From assembly GCF_000878135.1 (NCBI RefSeq), contig NZ_JXQZ01000013.1, forward strand, positions 1-55,145: 55,145 bases of DNA, written 5' to 3'. Below are positions 49,446 through 55,145 of this stretch, piece after piece. The position numbers and the translations under genes are program-made. Under the pieces are notes generated by a model. That model saw only the letters and a program-made list of their open reading frames with translations, was not told where the DNA came from and ran no database searches. The DNA is from Frigoribacterium sp. MEB024. Its GTDB lineage: Bacteria; Actinomycetota; Actinomycetes; Actinomycetales; Microbacteriaceae. Within the stretch, counting starts at the first letter, position 1. Every line of letters begins with the position of its first letter.

Positions 49446-49480
49446 CGGACCATCGTGCCGGGGCTTCCTGAGAATCTCCA

Positions 49481-49493
49481 TGCCCAATGGGCA
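49481..49493. promoter_or_regulatory. Candidate TetR operator
   Basis: TGCCCA-A-TGGGCA is a perfect 13-bp palindrome 36 bases ahead of the TetR start codon. CGGAG-C-CTCCG lies just beyond and could be a second site. Confidence 0.55.
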
Positions 49494-49524
49494 ACGGAGC
49501 CTCCGGATCGAGTACCCTGAAGGA

Positions 49525-49669
49525 GTCCGATTCGGGTCGGACGGCCTCGAGAGACACCAGGCACACAACCCCCTGTGAGATCGCGCAGGGTCGCGTCGGG
49601 TGCGACCCTCCAGCTGAACCACGGAGGGGGCCAGGTCCTCTCGAGACACACGCCTCGTGGCCCCCGTGG
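49525..49669 (+). promoter_or_regulatory. Structured leader region ahead of kdpD
   Basis: Three stem-loops in a row: GTCCGA/TCGGAC (49525-49542), AGGGTCGC/GCGACCCT (49587-49609) and GGGGGCCA/TGGCCCCC with an outer CCAC/GTGG (49619-49669). No gene is seen in the 302-base gap between the TetR and kdpD starts. The folds could be a 5' leader that senses an ion or nucleotide, but no known riboswitch consensus was recognised. Confidence 0.45.
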
Positions 49670-49747
49670 TCACGGGGCGTTCCCGTGTTCCCGGCGAGTG
49701 GTCCCCGTCCGGCACGCGCGGGTCCGCAGGGGTGACAGGCTGAGCGC

Positions 49748-52291
49748 ATGAAGCGAGGGCGGTTGCGGGTGGTGCTGGGGGCGGCACCCGGCGTGGGGAA
49801 GACGTACACGATGCTCGAAGAGGGCGCACGGCTGCGGGCGGAAGGGGTCGACGTCGTCGTGGCCGTCGTCGAGACGCACGGGAGGCGCGCGACCTCGGCA
49901 CTGGTCGGCGACCTCGAGGTCGTGCCCCGCCGGGCGGTCGTCCACCGTGGCGTCGCGCTGGACGAACTCGACCTGGAGGCGGTGCTCGCGCGGGCCCCAC
50001 AGCTCGCGCTCGTCGACGAGCTCGCCCACACGAACGCCCCCGGCTCCACCCACGAGAAGCGCTGGCAGGACGTCGAGGCCCTGCTCGTCGCCGGCATCGA
50101 CGTCGTGTCGACCGTGAACGTCCAGCACGTCGACTCGCTCACCGACGTGGTCGAGCGCATCACCGGGGCGACCCAGCGGGAGACCGTGCCCGACGCGGTG
50201 CTGCGCGCGGCGGACCAGGTCGAACTCGTCGACCTCGCCCCCCAGGCCCTACGCGACCGGCTGGCCGAGGGCGTCGTCTACCCGGCCGACCGGGTCGACG
50301 CGGCGCTCTCGAACTACTTCCGTCTGGGCAACCTCACGGCGCTCCGCGAGCTGGCGTTGCTCTGGTTGGCCGACGAGGTCGACAGTGCGCTCAAGGCGTA
50401 CCGCGACGAGCACGGCATCGACAGCACGTGGGAGGCCCGCGAGCGCGTCGTCGTCGCGCTGACCGGCGGACCCGAGGGCGAGACGCTGATCCGCCGGGGA
50501 GCCCGCATCGCCGCCCGGTCGTCCGGAGGGGAGCTCGTCGCCGTGCACGTCAGTGCCCAGGACGGCCTGCGGCAGGGAGCGCCAGGAGCCCTGGCGGCGC
50601 AGCGTGCCCTGGTCGAGAAGCTCGGCGGCACGTACCACCAGGTCGTCGGCTCCGACGTGCCCCGCGCGCTCGTCGACTTCGCCCGCGGGGTGAACGCCTC
50701 GCAGCTCGTGATCGGCGTCAGCCGCCGCGGGCGACTGGCCGCTGCCCTGACCGGGCCCGGCATCGGCTCGACCGTGATCCGCGAGTCGGGGCGCATCGAC
50801 GTGCACATCGTCACCCACGCCTCGGCCGGTCGCGACCGGGTGCTGCCGCGACTCGGCGGGGCCCTGTCGCGCCGCCGCGTGGTCGCCGGGTTCGTGCTCG
50901 CCCTCGTGGCCGGGCCGTTGCTCACCGGACTGCTGGCCGGGCACCGCTCCGAGGACGGCATCGCGGGCACGGTGCTCGTCTTCCAGCTGCTGGTCGTGGT
51001 GGTCGCCGTCACGGGCGGCATCTGGCCGGCCCTGCTCGCGGCGCTGCTCTCGGGCGTGACGCTCGACCTCTTCTTCATCGCGCCGATCTACCAGCTGACC
51101 ATCGCCGAGCCGCTGCACCTGGCAGCACTCGTGCTGTACGTGCTGAACGCCGCCATCGTCAGCTACGTGGTGGACCAGGCCGCCCGCCGCAGTCGCGCCG
51201 CCGCCCGGGCGCTCGCCGAGACCGAGCTGCTCGCCACGGTCGCGGGAAGCGTGCTGCGCGGTCAGGACGCCCTGCAGGCCCTCATCGGCCGTACCCGAGA
51301 GGCCCTGGGCATGACCCGGGTGCGCGTCGTCCAGGGCGGGGTCCCGATGGGGGAGGCGCGGCTCGCCGACGACGGACGTCCCGCACCCGGGTCCCCGGCC
51401 GAGATCACGACGTCGATCGCCGCGGGCACCGACGCGACCCTCGAGCTGACCGGACCGGAGCTCCAGGCGGCCGACCGGCGCCTCCTGGACGTCGTCGCGG
51501 CTCAGGTCGAGGCGGCCCTCGAGCACTCCGAGCTGAGCCGGACCGCCGGCCAGGTCGCCCCGCTCGCCGAGGTCGACCGCATGCGCAGCGCCCTGCTCGC
51601 CGCCGTCGGCCACGACCTGCGCCGCCCGCTGGCCGCGGCGACGGCCGCAGTCAGCGGACTGCGGCAGACCGACGTCGCCTGGAGCGACGCCGATCGCGAC
51701 GAGTTGTTGTCCACCGCCCACGAGAGCCTCGACTCGCTCTCGACCCTCGTCACCGACCTGCTCGACGTCAGTCGCGTGCAGGCCGGGGCGCTCGCCGTGA
51801 CGCCGGCTGACGTCGACCTCGACGAGGTCGTGCTCGGGGCCCTCGACGAGCTCGGCCTGGGGCCGGCCGACGTCGAGCTGGCGCTGCGGGCCACGGTGCC
51901 GCCCGTGCGGGCCGACGCCGTGCTGCTGCAGCGCGTCGTCGTCAACCTGCTCGACAACGCCCTTCGGCACTCGCCGCCGGACGCGAGCGTCCGCATCTCG
52001 ACGAGCGCCTTCGGCGACCGGGTCGAGCTGCGGGTCGTGGATCGCGGCCCCGGGGTCCCGGTCGAACGGCGGGACGAGATCCTCGTCGCGTTCCAACGAC
52101 TGGGCGACACCGACAACGGCACGGGGCTCGGTCTCGGCCTGGCGCTGAGCAAGGGATTCGTCGAGGCGATGGGCGGCACGCTCGCGCTCGACGACACTCC
52201 CGGCGGCGGACTGACCATGGTGGTCGGGCTGCCGGTGGTGCCCGGACCGGGCGGGGCAGGCGAGGACGATCGGGTACGGTCGGCCACGTGA
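49748..52291 (+). CDS. kdpD: KdpD-type sensor histidine kinase
   Basis: 847 residues, near the usual KdpD length. The N-terminal KdpD domain has Walker A GAAPGVGKTYTMLEEG (about 11-26) and LALVDELAHTNAPGSTHEKRW; a Usp domain follows (about 232-350). Four membrane helices span about 375-475. The kinase part has His near 622 in VGHDLRRPLAAAT, NLLDNALRHSPP, DRGPGVP and GTGLGLGLALSKG. KdpD senses low potassium or turgor and, in many bacteria, c-di-AMP through the Usp domain. It overlaps kdpE by four bases. No kdpFABC lies in the window; the permease gene after kdpE is the nearest candidate output. Confidence 0.92.
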   Translation: MKRGRLRVVLGAAPGVGKTYTMLEEGARLRAEGVDVVVAVVETHGRRATSALVGDLEVVPRRAVVHRGVALDELDLEAVLARAPQLALVDELAHTNAPGSTHEKRWQDVEALLVAGIDVVSTVNVQHVDSLTDVVERITGATQRETVPDAVLRAADQVELVDLAPQALRDRLAEGVVYPADRVDAALSNYFRLGNLTALRELALLWLADEVDSALKAYRDEHGIDSTWEARERVVVALTGGPEGETLIRRGARIAARSSGGELVAVHVSAQDGLRQGAPGALAAQRALVEKLGGTYHQVVGSDVPRALVDFARGVNASQLVIGVSRRGRLAAALTGPGIGSTVIRESGRIDVHIVTHASAGRDRVLPRLGGALSRRRVVAGFVLALVAGPLLTGLLAGHRSEDGIAGTVLVFQLLVVVVAVTGGIWPALLAALLSGVTLDLFFIAPIYQLTIAEPLHLAALVLYVLNAAIVSYVVDQAARRSRAAARALAETELLATVAGSVLRGQDALQALIGRTREALGMTRVRVVQGGVPMGEARLADDGRPAPGSPAEITTSIAAGTDATLELTGPELQAADRRLLDVVAAQVEAALEHSELSRTAGQVAPLAEVDRMRSALLAAVGHDLRRPLAAATAAVSGLRQTDVAWSDADRDELLSTAHESLDSLSTLVTDLLDVSRVQAGALAVTPADVDLDEVVLGALDELGLGPADVELALRATVPPVRADAVLLQRVVVNLLDNALRHSPPDASVRISTSAFGDRVELRVVDRGPGVPVERRDEILVAFQRLGDTDNGTGLGLGLALSKGFVEAMGGTLALDDTPGGGLTMVVGLPVVPGPGGAGEDDRVRSAT

Positions 52292-53124
52292 GCGCCGTGA
52301 AGATCCTGATCGCCGACGACGACCCGCAGATCCTGCGGGCGCTGAAGGTGACCCTCGGGGCTCGCGGCTACGACGTCGTCACGGCCGGCGACGGGCGCGA
52401 GGCGCTCGACCTGGCGGCGAGCGAGCACCCCGACCTCGTCATGCTCGACCTCGGCATGCCGCATCTCGACGGGGTCGAGGTGATCGCCGGCCTGCGCGGC
52501 TGGTCGACCGTGCCGATCCTCGTCGTGTCGGGCCGCACCGACGCCGCCGACAAGGTCGAGGCCCTGGACGCGGGCGCCGACGACTACGTCACGAAGCCCT
52601 TCTCCATGGACGAACTGCTCGCCCGCATCCGGGCGCAGACCCGCCGACTGCCGTCGGGCACCGACGACGAACAGCCCGTGGTGGCCTTCGGCGACGTGCA
52701 GGTCGACCTCGCGGCGAAGACCGTGGTGCGTCGGACGGGCGCGGGCGGTGTGCCGGGCGCGGGTGGTGTGCCGGGCGCGGGTGGTGTGCCGGGCGCGGGT
52801 GGTGTGCCGGGCGCGGGTGGCGCCGCGGGGGCGGCCGGGAGCGGTGGCGCCGGCAGCGAGTCGGTGCGGCTGACGCCGACCGAGTGGAAGATCCTCGAAC
52901 TGCTGCTGCACAGCCCCGACAAGCTGATCACGCGCGAGACCATCCTGACCGAGGTCTGGGGGCCCTTCCACGCGAAGGACACCGGCTACCTGAGGCTCTA
53001 CTTCGCTCAACTCCGCAAGAAGCTCGAACCCGTGCCGGCCTCACCGCGACACCTCGTCACGGTGCTCGGCATGGGCTACCGCTTCGTGCCGGACGCCGAC
53101 GGGCAGACCGTCCAGGGGACGTGA
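52288..53124 (+). CDS. kdpE: KdpE-type response regulator with a repeat insertion
   Basis: 278 residues, about 45 more than a typical KdpE. The receiver domain has LIADDDPQ, phosphoacceptor Asp54 in LVMLDLGMPH, VSGR and VTKPFSM. The winged helix reads RLTPTEWKILELLLHSPDKL, EVWGPFHAKDTGYLRLYFAQ and LGMGYRF. Between the first strands of the DNA-binding domain (after VVRRT) lies an insertion of GAGGVP repeats (about 150-190), encoded by an 18-bp tandem repeat. The insertion is in a surface beta hairpin, so it may be tolerated or may change DNA contacts. It is the partner of KdpD. Confidence 0.92.
   Translation: MSAVKILIADDDPQILRALKVTLGARGYDVVTAGDGREALDLAASEHPDLVMLDLGMPHLDGVEVIAGLRGWSTVPILVVSGRTDAADKVEALDAGADDYVTKPFSMDELLARIRAQTRRLPSGTDDEQPVVAFGDVQVDLAAKTVVRRTGAGGVPGAGGVPGAGGVPGAGGVPGAGGAAGAAGSGGAGSESVRLTPTEWKILELLLHSPDKLITRETILTEVWGPFHAKDTGYLRLYFAQLRKKLEPVPASPRHLVTVLGMGYRFVPDADGQTVQGT
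52738..52809 (+). repeat. 18-bp tandem repeat inside kdpE (four units)
   Basis: Four 18-base units (52738, 52756, 52774, 52792) encode GAGGVP four times; the first differs at one base and a fifth degenerate unit follows. The unit length keeps the reading frame, as expected of a variable-number repeat. Confidence 0.88.
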
Positions 53125-53255
53125 CCGCGGACGCCGCGGCGATCCTCACGGTTTCCTAACGCCCGACGACACCTCCGGGAGGCGCGGGAGGCTTAACGTG
53201 GCAGGGTGCGTGCCCGCCTGCCGGTCGGTGCACTCCGCACGCCCGAGAGGAACCC

Positions 53256-55145
53256 GTGTCCGCGCAGCCCGAGTCACCCGCCAGGGTCGAACCGCCGTCC
53301 CCGCACGCGACCACGCGACGGATGCGGAGCTGGCTGCTGCACGGCCTCACCGAGACCGCGGGGACGCACCAGGGGCCGCACGCCGAGACCCCGGAGAAGA
53401 CGCACTCGTGGTGGCGCGTGATGTGCCTGACCGGCGTCGACTACTTCTCGACCCTCGGGTACCAGCCGGCGATCGCGGCCGTCGCGGCCGGTCTGCTCTC
53501 GCCGCTCGCGACCATCGTGCTCGTGCTGCTGACCCTCTTCGGCGCCCTGCCGGTCTACCGCCGGGTCGCCCGGGAGAGCCCCCGCGGCGAGGGGTCGATC
53601 GCGATGCTCGAGCGGCTGCTGCCCTGGTGGGGCGGCAAGCTGTTCGTCCTCGTGCTGCTCGGCTTCGCCGCCACCGACTTCATGATCACCATCACCCTGT
53701 CTGCGGCCGACGCCACGGCGCACGCGGTCGAGAACCCGTTCGCCCCGTCCTGGTTCCACGGGGCCGAGGTGCCGCTGACGCTCGTGCTCGTCGCGCTGCT
53801 CGCCGCCGTCTTCCTGCGGGGCTTCCGCGAGGCGATCGGCATCGCGGTCGTGCTCGTCGCGATCTTCCTGACGCTCAACCTCGTCGTCATCGCCGTGTCG
53901 CTCTTCCACATCGGCGAGAACCCGGTCGTCATCGGCAACTGGTGGGAAGCGCTGACCGTGCAGCACGGCAACCCGTTCGTGATGGTCGGCATCGCCCTGA
54001 TCGTCTTCCCGAAGCTCGCCCTCGGCCTGTCGGGCTTCGAGACCGGGGTGGCCGTCATGCCCCAGATCACCGGCGACCCGACCGACACCCCGGCCAAGCC
54101 GGTCGGACGCATCCGTGGGGCCCGGCGCCTCCTCGCGACGGCCGCGATCATCATGAGCTCGTTCCTCATCCTGTCGAGCTTCGTCACGACCCTGTTGATC
54201 CCACAGGCCGAGTTCCAGGCCGGCGGGTCGGCCAACGGCCGGGCACTCGCGTTCCTGGCGCACCAGTACCTCGGTGACGGCTTCGGCACGGTGTACGACG
54301 TCAGCACGATCTGCATCCTGTGGTTCGCGGGGGCGTCGGCCATGGCCGGGCTGCTCAACCTCGTGCCGCGCTACCTGCCGCGTTACGGCATGGCGCCGCA
54401 GTGGGCCCGAGCCGTCCGTCCCCTCGTCCTGGTCTTCACGGTGATCGCGTTCGTCATCACCATCGTGTTCGAGGCGGACGTCGACGCCCAGGGCGGGGCC
54501 TACGCGACGGGGGTGCTCGTGCTGATCACCAGCGCCTCCGTGGCCGTGACGCTGTCGGCGCGACGGGCGCGCCAGCGGAAGCGCACGATCGGCTTCGGCG
54601 TCGTCGCCCTCGTGTTCGTCTACACGACCGTCACCAACGTCGTCGAGCGCCCCGACGGCGTGCGCATCGCCGCGATCTTCATCATCGGCATCATCGCGGT
54701 GTCGCTCGTCTCGCGCGTGCAGCGGTCGTTCCAGCTGCGGGCGACCTCGGTCACCCTGGACGACACCGCGCTCGCGTACGTTCGTGAGGACGCCGACGAG
54801 TACGGCACGATCCGCGTCATCGCCCACGAGCCGGGGCGCGAGGTCGCCGAGATCTACAAGAAGAAGCTGACGGCCGAGCGGAAGTACAGCGGAATCCCGC
54901 AGCGCTCGCCGGTCATCTTCCTCGAGGTGCACAAGGGGGACTCGTCGAACTTCGAGGAGGACCTCGTCGTGACGGGACACGCGTTGCACGGCTACCGGGT
55001 GCTGCGCACGACGAGCGGCGCCGTGCCGAACGCCGTGGCCAGCGTGCTGCTGGCGATCCGTGACGAGACCGGCGTCGTGCCCGACATCTACTTCGAGTGG
55101 ACCGAGGGCAACCCGCTGTCGAACATGGGGCGGTTCTTCCTGACC
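53256..55145 (+). CDS. APC-superfamily permease, candidate potassium transporter, 3' end cut
   Basis: At least 630 residues from a GTG at 53256 with GAGAGGAAC upstream; open to the window edge. About 12 hydrophobic segments begin with [20 protein letters not shown] and [14 protein letters not shown]-like loops, then [20 protein letters not shown] and [20 protein letters not shown], the pattern of the APC permease group with a long cytosolic tail. The tail (from about 490) has [20 protein letters not shown] and [20 protein letters not shown]. Its position after kdpDE suggests potassium uptake under their control; amino-acid transport is the alternative. Confidence 0.8.
   Translation, partial: MSAQPESPARVEPPSPHATTRRMRSWLLHGLTETAGTHQGPHAETPEKTHSWWRVMCLTGVDYFSTLGYQPAIAAVAAGLLSPLATIVLVLLTLFGALPVYRRVARESPRGEGSIAMLERLLPWWGGKLFVLVLLGFAATDFMITITLSAADATAHAVENPFAPSWFHGAEVPLTLVLVALLAAVFLRGFREAIGIAVVLVAIFLTLNLVVIAVSLFHIGENPVVIGNWWEALTVQHGNPFVMVGIALIVFPKLALGLSGFETGVAVMPQITGDPTDTPAKPVGRIRGARRLLATAAIIMSSFLILSSFVTTLLIPQAEFQAGGSANGRALAFLAHQYLGDGFGTVYDVSTICILWFAGASAMAGLLNLVPRYLPRYGMAPQWARAVRPLVLVFTVIAFVITIVFEADVDAQGGAYATGVLVLITSASVAVTLSARRARQRKRTIGFGVVALVFVYTTVTNVVERPDGVRIAAIFIIGIIAVSLVSRVQRSFQLRATSVTLDDTALAYVREDADEYGTIRVIAHEPGREVAEIYKKKLTAERKYSGIPQRSPVIFLEVHKGDSSNFEEDLVVTGHALHGYRVLRTTSGAVPNAVASVLLAIRDETGVVPDIYFEWTEGNPLSNMGRFFLT

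Noticed and set aside
49525-49669. Assignment to the ydaO/kimA c-di-AMP riboswitch
   Set aside because: Tempting because of kdpD, but I could not match the conserved core of that class; only stem-loops are visible.

Overview
The window comes from a high-G+C actinobacterium, most likely a member of the Microbacteriaceae (Frigoribacterium/Curtobacterium type). The chromosomal parts have very high G+C, many GTG starts, MarR/MFS pairs, an LCP cell-wall ligase, a VanY-type lipoprotein, and many genes whose -10 box (TAGGCT-like) lies only 6-7 bases before the start codon, as expected of leaderless transcripts. The family is inferred from style and gene content; no marker gene fixes the genus.

Left chromosomal arm (1-25.1 kb). 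A truncated membrane protein at the edge is followed by unrecognised and DUF218/YdcF-type membrane proteins, a MarR regulator with two drug-type MFS exporters (one co-transcribed, one divergent), a VOC protein, two HAD phosphatases, an SDR dehydrogenase, and a two-component system followed by a secreted PepSY protein that shares its upstream direct repeats. Next come an alpha/beta hydrolase, a permuted lipoate ligase, a GNAT enzyme, a solitary beta-class DNA methyltransferase, a second MarR regulator, a 14-TM DHA2 exporter, a D,D-carboxypeptidase lipoprotein, and the housekeeping genes pgm, pheA, a lipid kinase, serS and a Cof-type HAD phosphatase. The arm ends in tRNA-Ser(UGA).

Integrated element (25.13-40.06 kb). 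The 3' end of tRNA-Ser is repeated exactly (26 bp) at 40,032-40,057, so the roughly 14.9 kb between is an integrated element with visibly lower G+C. It has a tyrosine integrase at each end, a leaderless XRE repressor, an excisionase-like gene, small early genes, a RepA-like AAA ATPase with an iteron-like array in its linker, small HTH genes, a phage tail tape-measure protein, a phage-borne SGNH esterase, an ImmA/IrrE peptidase with an overlapping membrane partner, a DUF4145 protein and a PASTA lipoprotein. No capsid, portal, terminase or lysis gene was recognised, so it looks like a satellite, a decayed prophage or a composite of two elements. Two further copies of the tRNA-Ser 3' end follow the right junction in a 96-bp tandem repeat.

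Right chromosomal arm (40.3-55.1 kb). It carries a small unknown protein, a secreted GH6 cellulase-type protein, an LCP ligase, tRNA-Ser(GCU), a small conserved protein, a tightly overlapping trio (acyl-CoA-dehydrogenase-like, PIG-L deacetylase fused to a NodS-like methyltransferase, GT2 glycosyltransferase), a TetR/phosphotransferase pair, and kdpD-kdpE followed by an APC-type permease cut by the window edge. No kdpFABC is present in the window, so the permease is a candidate output of KdpDE.

A 10-base word, GCGCCTCCTG, recurs near gene ends throughout the chromosomal arms but is absent from the element.
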